From Noviherbaspirillum pedocola (lineage in GTDB: Bacteria; Pseudomonadota; Gammaproteobacteria; Burkholderiales; Burkholderiaceae_D), in NCBI RefSeq assembly GCF_016632335.1, contig NZ_JAEPBG010000011.1:1-64000 (forward strand): a DNA stretch of 64,000 nucleotides, given 5' to 3'. Positions within the stretch are counted from its first letter, which is position 1. Each line of letters opens with the position of its first letter. Below the pieces are notes generated by a model, which was given only the letters and a program-made list of their open reading frames with translations, ran no database searches and was not told the origin of the DNA. Made by a program: the position numbers and the translations under genes. Shown piece by piece: positions 1-8,004 of the stretch.

Positions 1-125
1 TTTGCGAGCGGAAGACATCAGGGCCGGTGCCGACGGGTGCCACAGTAGGCCGGATAGATACATGCAGTCGATTCTCACTTCGACGTCAAAACGGCAGGTC
101 TTGCAAGACGGAGGGAGTCCATAGA

Positions 126-1565
126 TACTTTGTTGAATTCAGAGATAAAGGTTGATTCCGTTTCCTTGCATTAGCATTTGAAGGAGGCTATCGAACTCGC
201 ATGGCGGGGGCTGGTTGCCGAACGCGTGCCAACACCGCGTGAGCCAATGCACTGGGACTAGCCACGCGCGTACCGAGCGCAGGGTCTTCGTCCAGCATGG
301 GAAAGGGATCGCGCGGCGATTTTTTTCCGTCCGGTTGACGGCACTGACGGGAAAGCCGGTTGCTGGGATCGATCGATGAGTCGTACCCGGTTGGTCTCAT
401 GCCTCCAGCAAAAGCTGAAGGCGCAATACACCAGGATCCAATGCCGGCGAATCGCGCGGTCGCTGCGCACCATGAAATCGGCCCAGCCCAATTCATCTTT
501 GGTCTGCTTGTAGCTTTGTTCGACCCAATTCCTTAGCCCGTACAGTCGCACCACTTCTTCCAAGGGCGCCCGTTCAACAGACAGGTTGGTCGTCAGATAC
601 CACGTGGACAAATCAGGCAACTTGCGGCGATCCGTGGTGGCGCAAATGGCCCGTGCGCCTCGGTCCGGGCCATAACCCAGCAGCGTCAATTCCGTTGCCC
701 ACCAACGCTCGATATGCCCATCGCGAAATCGGCGCACGACGGGCGTCCAGGCAGACAGCCGCACGCGGCGTGTCGCCTCTTCGAACGAATGCGCTGCCTG
801 TATCGGGGCCCAGTAGCCCACACGACCGCGCTGCGCCAGCATGTAAGACCGATGGTGCTCGTCGAGCGCTTCTTCGAAGGCGATATTGTCGCCATAAGCA
901 CAGTCGGTCACGATGGCTTTGAACGCAATGCCTGCGGCTTCGGCCTGTTCAATGAGTTGCAGTGCAATTTGCGGCTTGGTGTGAAAAGCTGGGTCGCGCT
1001 TCCCCCCGGCCAGGCGGCATTCCGGTGTGTAGGGCGCCACCTGCAAGGGATAGTAGCAGCGCTCATCGGCCCACAAGCTGGTAACGGCGACAATGCCGTT
1101 GTCGATCTTGCCCACCGAGCCCAGATACTGGCGTGCGACGTGATCCGTGGCGTTTCCTTCTTTGCGATCACCCGTATCGTCAATGACCAGCACGCCCTGA
1201 TCGGTCGCGGCCGTGGCCGGGTCAGCCATCAGAAGTTGCAGTCGCCGCTGGTTGATCGCCTCAGCATCCCAGGTCGATTCAGACAAAAAGAATTGCAGGC
1301 GCTGCACTGGCGCGGCTTGCGCCTGCACGACCGGTTCTGCGCCCGCCAGCGCCGTGAGCGTCTTGGCGCGATCACGTGGCAGTAGCAATCCGCTGACGTA
1401 ATTGCGGAATTTGGCCCGCTGCGCATAGGAAGCAAAGAGCGGGTCGAATTGCACCGCAAAATCCTCGAGTGGCCCCGGTGCCGATGGGCAAGGACGACGT
1501 GCAGACATGGCCGTTTCCCTCCTCACCCCCAGTATAGGCGTCTTTAACCTAGGTTCAACAAAGTA
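126..1565 (-). mobile_element. IS701-family insertion sequence
   Basis: The element is bounded by a perfect 12-bp terminal inverted repeat, TACTTTGTTGAA at 126-137 and its complement at 1554-1565. It contains a single transposase gene on the minus strand. No matching target duplication is visible next to these ends, so the exact termini may lie a few bases further out. The right end falls inside an alpha/beta hydrolase gene, which the element truncates. Confidence 0.75.
139..1508 (-). pseudogene. IS701-family DDE transposase with a frame change near its C-terminus
   Basis: DDE transposase of the IS701 family. The family signatures DDTGDRKEG (first catalytic Asp) and LRNWVEQSYKQTKDELGW (Glu region) are present. 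The opening frame from ATG at 1508 stops early at 258. The expected family C-terminus (LRSVRAWLVPVHWL, then QGNGINLYL) is found in another frame and stops at 139-141. The two frames join across an A7 run (complement of the T7 at about 320-326). One extra A, or a ribosomal -1 slip on AAA AAA A, would restore GRKKNRRAIPFPCW. The copy is therefore either a one-base deletion mutant or relies on frameshifting. Upstream context is the IS left end and nothing else. Family assignment is confident; activity is unknown. Confidence 0.8.
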
Positions 1566-1927
1566 GCGCTAATCCGCGGCGTGACGGCGATCGCGGTCTC
1601 ATCAACCTTCTTCGGGCTTAGGACCAGTAGTGGATCAAAAAGCGGGGTCAGCAATACCAGTTGTGATATCAAATCAGGTCGTCGCAGGCATAGCGCATGA
1701 GCGATGACCGCGCCAAAGGAATGCGCGAGTACCGGCACCGGCGCGCCATTGGCCGCATGCCAATATTCCAGCCGCTCTTCAGCCATTTCGCATAGTGTTC
1801 GGAACGGGTGCTCCAACGTGGCAACACGCGGTTGGTCCCACCAATCTACCGGAATGCTGGCGTCAAACCATGCGCGTTCGGCCGCAGCATCGAGTCCCGG
1901 CCCGCCGTGCAGAAAAAGTATCGTCAT
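1566..1927 (-). pseudogene. alpha/beta hydrolase, N-terminal part only (cut by IS701)
   Basis: This is the N-terminal third of an alpha/beta hydrolase of the proline iminopeptidase/haloalkane type. The oxyanion-hole motif LHGGPG follows the start directly (MTILFLHGGPGLD) and the nucleophile elbow appears as AHSFGAVIAH (G-x-S-x-G variant with Ser in HSFGA). The reading frame runs into the IS701 right end at 1565, and its last codons (TLLNLG) come from the IS. The catalytic Asp and His parts are missing. The 125 bases left of the IS do not obviously continue the protein, so the remainder was deleted or lies outside. Non-functional. Confidence 0.7.
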
Positions 1928-2044
1928 CGTCGCACCATTTCAGCCTTATGAGGCCCCAAGTGTTGCTTGTGTCAATCTGGTCGTCTGTGGACTTTCTCGG
2001 ACACGCAGGTTAAGCAGTATTCCCGCTTATCCTGCAGCCCCAAC

Positions 2045-2341
2045 TTACGAAGCTACTGCTAATGTTCCAAGCTGGGAAACGATATCTCGATATCTCATCG
2101 TCGTGATTCGAGCCTGATCAAAGTCAGTACCTTTGAAGTGCGTTATCGCAAACCACCCACCAATCAGCAGGAACGCGGCACGATTTCTGCTGAGTGCGAA
2201 CTTTTCCGCCAGGTTGCAGGTTTTTATGGCTTGCGCATCGTCCTCCGTGAAAACATCGGAGAAGTCATACCCACAGTCATCTACCAACGATACGGTGTAC
2301 ATCTTGGACCTCAACAAGAAATAGCGATATGAAGAAACCAA
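2045..2341 (-). CDS. hypothetical protein
   Basis: Open frame of 98 codons that I do not recognise. The predicted product has an acidic segment (VDDCGYDFSDVFTEDDAQ) and one hydrophobic stretch (AAFLLIGGWFAITHF) and no known motif. A start at the second Met (MYTVSLVDD) is also possible. No convincing ribosome binding site is seen. It lies between a truncated hydrolase and another small unknown frame, so it could be a decayed or spurious gene. Confidence 0.25.
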   Translation of the reverse strand: MVSSYRYFLLRSKMYTVSLVDDCGYDFSDVFTEDDAQAIKTCNLAEKFALSRNRAAFLLIGGWFAITHFKGTDFDQARITTMRYRDIVSQLGTLAVAS

Positions 2342-2344
2342 GTC

Positions 2345-2644
2345 ATGGTAGCCACCCTACGTTTCGCTGATGTGACACCCCAGGAGGTGACTGTCAAAGG
2401 TACTCAAGCAGGACGGACGATTGCCAACATTGTCAAAGCCATACCTGTACTCGGCAGCCGTACTTTCAGAGCGGTGCCGTGGCTTGCTAATTCATTCCAA
2501 GCGAATATGCCCGAGTTGACGTGGTTCGACGTCTACGATGATTTAAGGCACCATCAGCGCATGCTGTCTGGACCCCAGGTACAGAAAAGCGAAGCGGCGG
2601 CACTCGGGCGCTATCGCAGCCAAGTTATGGCGTATCCGCCATGA
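2345..2644 (+). CDS. hypothetical protein
   Basis: Open frame of 99 codons with no recognised domain. The composition is that of a soluble protein (ELTWFDVYDDLRHHQRML in the middle). There is no clear ribosome binding site before the ATG. About 140 bases separate its stop from the signalling operon that follows, and nothing suggests co-transcription. It may be real or residual. Confidence 0.3.
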   Translation: MVATLRFADVTPQEVTVKGTQAGRTIANIVKAIPVLGSRTFRAVPWLANSFQANMPELTWFDVYDDLRHHQRMLSGPQVQKSEAAALGRYRSQVMAYPP

Positions 2645-2786
2645 TCGTGCTTCGAAATGGAATAACAACAAATACTGCCTCGTCACCTACAGGTAACATT
2701 TCCTGGGAATAATGTTGCATGTAATACATATTCTGAATGTCGGAACCATACCCGTTCTTACCCCAGTCGCTTAGTGGAGTGCCTGC

Positions 2787-5180
2787 ATGACTATTCGCCA
2801 ACGTATCACCCTTTTACTCATATTCATGTTCATCGCCATTACGGTGATCGGGGGTTGTGGAATCTATCAATCGCGTCGCGGCGCGATAGAAGTTAAGCGC
2901 GTCACCGAAGGCGTTGTACCAAGCGCGCTCGCGTCCGCCGACATGGTGAGTCACCTCAAGGATGTACAACTCGCGACCATGGCACTTGTCTTCACGCCCG
3001 ACAATGAGCTGGTCAACCAATTGAAGGAAAAGCTTGACGCCAAGCGATCCGAGCTGACAGCGGCCGTCAAGGACCAGGCCGCGCATGCTGAAGGAAAGAC
3101 ACAGCAGGGCTTAATCGAGCAAGCGCAGGAAAGCATGTCGAATTACTTCTCGGCGATCAACGACAGCATTTCGATGAAACTCGCCGGCAAGAACGAGCTA
3201 TCGCAAGCGAACCTGTTCGCCAATGTTGTGCAATATCAGGATGAACTAGGGCAGATCGTCGAGACGCTGCGCATCGAGAAGAACAGGGAGAAGGACCAGG
3301 CCATATCGGCGTTGAACGAAAACCTTGCGTCCACCACCACGACCATTACGACCATCACTGCCGCAGCGGGCATTTTGCTGACAATAATCGGCGTTTTCCT
3401 GTATCGCCAGATTGTCGGCCCGCTCGGACGCATGCAAGGAACGATGAGCGAGATCGCTTCCAGCCAGGACTTTGCACGCCGCGTCCCGGTAGACCGCATG
3501 GACGAGGTCGGACACTCAATCGTCGCATTCAACGGCATGCTGGAAAAAATCGAAGAGAGTTCCGCGCAAGTCAGGCAGAAGACCGCGGACATCGAAGCCA
3601 TGCTGCAGAACATACAGCAGGGCATCCTGACGGTAGTTGGCGATGCCGTTGTGCATCCGGAATATTCCGCCCACCTCGAAACGGTGCTTGAGACGAACAA
3701 CATTGCCGGCTGCGATGTCATGCGACTGGTCTTCAGCGACACCGATCTCGGCGCAGATGCATTGTCGCAGGTGGATGCCGCAATTCGCGCATGCTTGGGT
3801 GAAGATGAACTCAATTTCGAATTCAATCATCATCTGCTGCCGAGCGAGATCCAGAAAACCATGCCGGATGGCCGCATCAAGGCACTCGATTTGAGCTGGT
3901 CGCCAATTTCCGACAGCGGCGGCATCATTGTGCGCCTGATGTTGTGCTTGCGCGATGTCACCGAGCTGCGCAAGCTCGCGGCCGAAGCCGATGCACAAAA
4001 GCACAAGCTGGAAATCATTGGTGAGATCCTCGCCGTTACGCAGGAAAAGTTCCAGGAATTCATTGATAGTTCCATGGAATTTGTCCGGCGCAACGTGCAG
4101 CTGGCGGACGTCACTGAGTACGGGGACGATGCGGTCATCGATGAATTATTCCGCAACATGCATACCGTGAAGGGCAATGCCAGAACGTATGGTCTGCGCC
4201 ATTTGACCAACGTCGTCCACGAGGTTGAGCAGGCTTATGAAGCCTTGCGGCAGCCTGATACGGATGTCGCATGGGACCGGCAGCAGTTGTCCAATGATCT
4301 GACTCGCGTAACACAGGCGCTTGCTGAGTATGCGCAGATGAACGAAGAAACCCTTGGCCGCAAGGGACCTGGACGCCGCGGCAGCGTGGAGCGCTATCTC
4401 ATGGTCGAAAAGGCGCAAATCCACAACAGCCTGACGCTACTGGAGCAGGCGGATCCGGGCAGCGTCGAAAGCCTCTCGCATATGCGCCTTACGGTGCACC
4501 GAGAATTGCGCTTGTTGGGCAGTGAAACGATTGATGCAATGCTGTCCGGGGTGCTCGATTCGCTACCTTCTCTGGCCTTCGAGCTGGGTAAAGAGCCGCC
4601 AATGGTGCATATCAATGATTACGGGTATCGGGTCCACAGCCAAGCCGGTAATGTGTTGAAGAACGTCTTCATGCACCTGCTGCGCAATTCGCTAGACCAC
4701 GGCATCGAAAATACCGCGACGCGAAGCGCGATGAACAAGCCGGCGGCGGGAAACATCAACATCGAACTTGGGGTGGACGAAGACATGCTCGAGATCACGC
4801 TGACCGATGACGGCCGCGGTCTGGCGCTGTCGCGCATCCGTGCCATTGCTATTGAAAAGGGATTGATCGCCGCTGACGCAAGCTTGAGTGACGAAGACAT
4901 CGCGCATCTCATCTTCCGTCCGGGTTTCTCTACCGCACAGCAGCTCACCGAGGTCTCAGGAAGGGGCGTTGGTATGGACGCGGTGAAGGACTTCCTCGAA
5001 CGCGAGCAGGGCAAGATCCAATTGCGCTTCACTGATGAAGACGTCGGCGCAGACTTCCGCCAGTTCGAAACCATCGTGTTCCTGCCTGACCGCTACGCCG
5101 TCGATACGGTCTCGCCATTGCCCGGTGTCGCTTTGGAGGGCATGCCAATGGATTCAGTGGTCACGAAAAACTTTATTTGA
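2787..5180 (+). CDS. membrane-anchored CheA-like histidine kinase with HAMP and Hpt domains
   Basis: A 797-residue inner-membrane kinase. An N-terminal membrane helix (LLLIFMFIAITVIGG) is followed by a four-helix periplasmic sensor, a second helix (about 190-206), a HAMP linker (IVGPLGRMQGTMSEIA) and a PAS-like region (280-395). Next comes an Hpt domain with the phospho-acceptor in FRNMHTVKGNARTYGL (His about 459), then a CheA-type ATPase: N box HLLRNSLDHGIE, G1 LTDDGRGL, G2 SGRGVGMDAV. The His-acceptor/ATPase arrangement is that of CheA, but the CheW-like docking domain is missing and the sensor is in the same polypeptide. It is the first gene of a tight operon with MCP-like, CheX-like and CheY-like genes and probably phosphorylates the receiver at 7530. 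Confidence 0.85.
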   Translation: MTIRQRITLLLIFMFIAITVIGGCGIYQSRRGAIEVKRVTEGVVPSALASADMVSHLKDVQLATMALVFTPDNELVNQLKEKLDAKRSELTAAVKDQAAHAEGKTQQGLIEQAQESMSNYFSAINDSISMKLAGKNELSQANLFANVVQYQDELGQIVETLRIEKNREKDQAISALNENLASTTTTITTITAAAGILLTIIGVFLYRQIVGPLGRMQGTMSEIASSQDFARRVPVDRMDEVGHSIVAFNGMLEKIEESSAQVRQKTADIEAMLQNIQQGILTVVGDAVVHPEYSAHLETVLETNNIAGCDVMRLVFSDTDLGADALSQVDAAIRACLGEDELNFEFNHHLLPSEIQKTMPDGRIKALDLSWSPISDSGGIIVRLMLCLRDVTELRKLAAEADAQKHKLEIIGEILAVTQEKFQEFIDSSMEFVRRNVQLADVTEYGDDAVIDELFRNMHTVKGNARTYGLRHLTNVVHEVEQAYEALRQPDTDVAWDRQQLSNDLTRVTQALAEYAQMNEETLGRKGPGRRGSVERYLMVEKAQIHNSLTLLEQADPGSVESLSHMRLTVHRELRLLGSETIDAMLSGVLDSLPSLAFELGKEPPMVHINDYGYRVHSQAGNVLKNVFMHLLRNSLDHGIENTATRSAMNKPAAGNINIELGVDEDMLEITLTDDGRGLALSRIRAIAIEKGLIAADASLSDEDIAHLIFRPGFSTAQQLTEVSGRGVGMDAVKDFLEREQGKIQLRFTDEDVGADFRQFETIVFLPDRYAVDTVSPLPGVALEGMPMDSVVTKNFI

Positions 5181-5221
5181 GGCCTGCTCGTTTCGAGCAA
5201 GTCAGCTTGGAAGACATCGAG

Positions 5222-5959
5222 ATGTTGACAGGACAATTTGCAGTAGGGTTGCTGGGTGGAGGTAGTGTCGCCGGGCTTGTGCTGACGGGCTTGCGACGCT
5301 TCCTGCGCTCGGATGGGAATGCGCATCGGTTAGCCGAGTTGGAGCGGCGGATCGCGGCGCTGGAGCACGAAAACGCACGCCTGCACAATGAGGCAGCAGC
5401 GCTTGCGCTGGAGAAGGACGAGCTCTTGGAATTCTCCAACCGCCTTCATGAGAATGTCGAAGAGAAATCACGAATCGAGGAGGATCTGCGCAACACGCTG
5501 CAAGCGCATCTGGATGGACGCGCGCAACTCGAACAGCAGGCCAGGCAAATGGAAGACGAAGCCCAGCGGCTTAAGGACTTGAACATTACGTTCGAGCGTT
5601 GGCACGAGCAGATGATTTCGTTGATGCAGCAGAATCAGGACATGCATGCGATGAATGCTGAACTGTCCTCAATCGTCAGGCACGTCATCATCGTGTCGCT
5701 GAACGCGTCCATTGAAGCTGCCCGTGTCGGCACGGTAGGCAGAGGGTTCGCCGTGGTGGCAAGTGAAGTCAGGCAGCTTGCGACTCGCTCGGAGGAGCTG
5801 TCAAAGCAATACAGCGCAAACCTGCACCGCAATGACTTGACGACCACCGCAACGTTCCAGGACATACAAGCAGGGGGCAAGATGATTATGGCTTCGCTCT
5901 CTGGCCTAGGCGCCAAGGCTGGCCAAATCGTCGCTGAACTGCAGCAGGAGCAGGGGTGA
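5222..5959 (+). CDS. small methyl-accepting chemotaxis-like protein
   Basis: A short MCP-like protein of about 245 residues. A Gly-rich hydrophobic N-terminus (TGQFAVGLLGGGSVAGLVLTG) is followed by a long heptad-rich coiled coil and the conserved signalling hairpin core, seen as SLNASIEAARVGTVGRGFAVVASEVRQLA without the usual long flanking helices. There is no periplasmic sensor domain. The ATG at 5222 has GGAAGA seven bases upstream; a TTG at 5177 overlapping the kinase stop would add 15 residues. It probably works as the receptor hub for the preceding kinase. Its stop overlaps the next start (GTGA). Confidence 0.75.
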   Translation: MLTGQFAVGLLGGGSVAGLVLTGLRRFLRSDGNAHRLAELERRIAALEHENARLHNEAAALALEKDELLEFSNRLHENVEEKSRIEEDLRNTLQAHLDGRAQLEQQARQMEDEAQRLKDLNITFERWHEQMISLMQQNQDMHAMNAELSSIVRHVIIVSLNASIEAARVGTVGRGFAVVASEVRQLATRSEELSKQYSANLHRNDLTTTATFQDIQAGGKMIMASLSGLGAKAGQIVAELQQEQG

Positions 5960-6501
5960 TCACTGAACAAGCTAAAGCCGGATTCGAGCAGCTCCTCGTT
6001 TCCGCGCTCAAATCCAGGTTACCGCTTTCTTGCGAGGATACCTGTGAGATCACGCCGGTTACGGCAAACGACTCTATTGCGACATCGGCGAATACGGTCG
6101 TCGTTCTGACCATCTCGGGAATCCGCTTCAGGCTGTTGTTCTTCCTCGAAGTTGAAGAGAAAGAAGATATCCGCTTCTACTATGCGGCAAACGGGCAAAG
6201 TGAGGCTTTTAAGGAAGCGTTTCTGGAAGTATCGAACCTTTGCTGCGGCCTGCTGAGCCAGGGATTACAAGCACACTTCCCTGACCTTGGCATGTCCACG
6301 CCTTACATCCTTCGCAACGGCTGCCTGGCGCACCTGACGAGCCTGAAGCAGGGTTATCTCACGAAACATGCCGTAACGATCAATGGTTCGATGCAGATGC
6401 TGGCCACGATCTGCGTCTGCGAGTACGCCGATATCGACTTCATGCTCAGCTTGGCGACAGCCGAAGTCGAAGTGGACAGCGGCGAACTGGAACTGTTCTG
6501 A
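5956..6501 (+). CDS. CheX-like chemotaxis phosphatase-family protein
   Basis: 181 residues starting at GTG 5956, which overlaps the stop of the upstream gene, so the two are translationally coupled. The segment FLEVSNLCCGLLSQGL matches the E-x-x-N helix motif of the CheC/CheX/FliY phosphatases, which dephosphorylate CheY-type receivers using the Glu and Asn. Only one such motif is present, as in CheX. The C-terminus reads VDSGELELF, identical to the last nine residues of the next protein. The likely role is signal termination in the pathway encoded here. The assignment rests on the motif and operon context. Confidence 0.6.
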   Translation: MITEQAKAGFEQLLVSALKSRLPLSCEDTCEITPVTANDSIATSANTVVVLTISGIRFRLLFFLEVEEKEDIRFYYAANGQSEAFKEAFLEVSNLCCGLLSQGLQAHFPDLGMSTPYILRNGCLAHLTSLKQGYLTKHAVTINGSMQMLATICVCEYADIDFMLSLATAEVEVDSGELELF

Positions 6502-6507
6502 CGCAGT

Positions 6508-7503
6508 ATGTTTCGAAACCGATTTGCAAAAAAGGAAAGAATTTTGAATACGGAAAAAGTGGTCAGCAAGGTACTTGTGCTGGACAACTGTGACGATCAC
6601 ATAGAACGGCTAAAAAGCTTTTGCAGCGAAAACAGTCTCGTCGGCTTAAGGGTACGTGAAGACCGCCTGATGTCGGTCCTCCAGTCCAACATTGACCTGG
6701 GTGCGATACTCCTGTCCGAAGGGTATGCAGGCTCAATGGCGCGCAGCGCCGAGATCGCGCTCGACATCAACGGGGTGCGTCCCGAGTTGCCTATTATCCT
6801 GCGCCGCGAGCACATGCCATCGCTGGAAGATCTGCCGCCGGAGCAGCATCAACCCTTCTGCGCTGCGTATGTCGCTACGGATTTGGAGCCGCTGCACAAC
6901 ATTATCGATGAGTACATTTTCAGCCTCGACTATCCGAATGCGCTGGTACGCGGCATCCTTGAGATCACAGAAACCATGCTCAGCAGCTTGCTGCCTGGGT
7001 GCACAGTCGAGTGGAATACGCCGAGCATCGTACGTGACCGGATCATTTTTGGTGAAGTCTTCAGTTTGATTCCGCTGGAGAGCAATTGGTGTCGTGGCTA
7101 TATGATGATGCAGGCGAAAGAAAAACCAATTCTTGATTTACTCAATGCGCATCAAATGTGTGACGGCAAGGCAAACTTTCGCGATTTGAATAGTTTGTTG
7201 GGCGAAGCAACCAATTTGATTTGGGGAGCGTTCAAAAATCGTTATCTGGGCGATGCAGCGTCGTTATGCCGTAGTCAGGTGCAAGTGCCATTGATTGTTA
7301 ATCATCAGCAAAAATATATATCGTTCGGCACCGAAAACCCGCAATTGGTTTTTATGTATCGACTGATTGATAAAAATACGGGTGAGGGGATAAGTTTGCA
7401 CCAGCGCTTTGTCTTCAATTTAGCTTGGTCGCCTGAAGATTTCACGGAAATTCCGGCAAACATCGGCGAGATGGTGGACTCCGGCGAGCTAGAGTTATTT
7501 TAA
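6508..7503 (+). CDS. receiver-like plus CheX-like two-domain protein
   Basis: 331 residues. The N-terminal third (VLVLDNCDDHIERLKSF onward) resembles a response-regulator fold but lacks the typical acidic pair and phospho-Asp. The C-terminal two thirds look CheX-like, with an E-x-x-N motif in LGEATNLIWGAF. The protein ends in VDSGELELF, the same tail as the previous gene product. ATG 6508 has no ribosome binding site; TTG 6544, preceded by AAAGGAAAG, is an alternative start that places LNTEKVVSKVLVLD at the N-terminus. Function is inferred as a modulator of the same phosphorelay. Confidence 0.55.
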   Translation: MFRNRFAKKERILNTEKVVSKVLVLDNCDDHIERLKSFCSENSLVGLRVREDRLMSVLQSNIDLGAILLSEGYAGSMARSAEIALDINGVRPELPIILRREHMPSLEDLPPEQHQPFCAAYVATDLEPLHNIIDEYIFSLDYPNALVRGILEITETMLSSLLPGCTVEWNTPSIVRDRIIFGEVFSLIPLESNWCRGYMMMQAKEKPILDLLNAHQMCDGKANFRDLNSLLGEATNLIWGAFKNRYLGDAASLCRSQVQVPLIVNHQQKYISFGTENPQLVFMYRLIDKNTGEGISLHQRFVFNLAWSPEDFTEIPANIGEMVDSGELELF

Positions 7504-7529
7504 CGTTAGTATTAGGTAAGGAACCGATC

Positions 7530-7895
7530 ATGTCGAAAATTCTTGTAGTAGATGATTCAAGCACCGTACGTGACGAAGTCGCTGGATTTTTGAGGAAAAA
7601 TGGTTTGGACGTGGCAACAGCGGTGGATGGAAAGGACGGGTTGGCAAAAATCAGGGCAACTCCCGGAGTCAAGTTGGTGATATGCGATGTCAATATGCCG
7701 AACATGGATGGCTTGACTATGGTCGAAAAGGTGCGAAGCGAACTCGGTAACAAAGCGGTGAATATCATCATGCTGACTACGGAGAGTAGCCCTGCAATGA
7801 AGGAGCGTGGCAAAGCGGCAGGAGTGAAGGGTTGGATCGTTAAGCCGTTCAAAGGTGACGCTGTGCTAGAAACCTTCAAAAAGCTTGCTGCGTAA
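7530..7895 (+). CDS. CheY-like single-domain response regulator
   Basis: A stand-alone receiver of 121 residues. All canonical residues are visible: acidic pocket VVDDSST, phospho-acceptor Asp in LVICDVNMPNMDG, conserved Thr in IMLTTES, and Lys in WIVKPFKGD. There is no output domain. It sits 26 bases after the CheX-like genes and is the obvious phosphate acceptor from the Hpt-containing kinase at 2787. A ribosome binding site GTAAGGAA precedes the ATG. Confidence 0.9.
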   Translation: MSKILVVDDSSTVRDEVAGFLRKNGLDVATAVDGKDGLAKIRATPGVKLVICDVNMPNMDGLTMVEKVRSELGNKAVNIIMLTTESSPAMKERGKAAGVKGWIVKPFKGDAVLETFKKLAA

Positions 7896-8004
7896 CGCCA
7901 GTTCACTCCGCAAGCATGAAAAGTTGTCTATACGGATCAAGGGTCTTCGCCAAAGAAATCGTTTTTATGGCAAGGCATCGTCGAAGACGAGATATGTAAG
8001 CACT

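Noticed and set aside
1-125. Possible continuation of the split alpha/beta hydrolase left of IS701
   Set aside because: One minus-strand frame is open to the window edge but shows no hydrolase motif and no target duplication supports a simple insertion.
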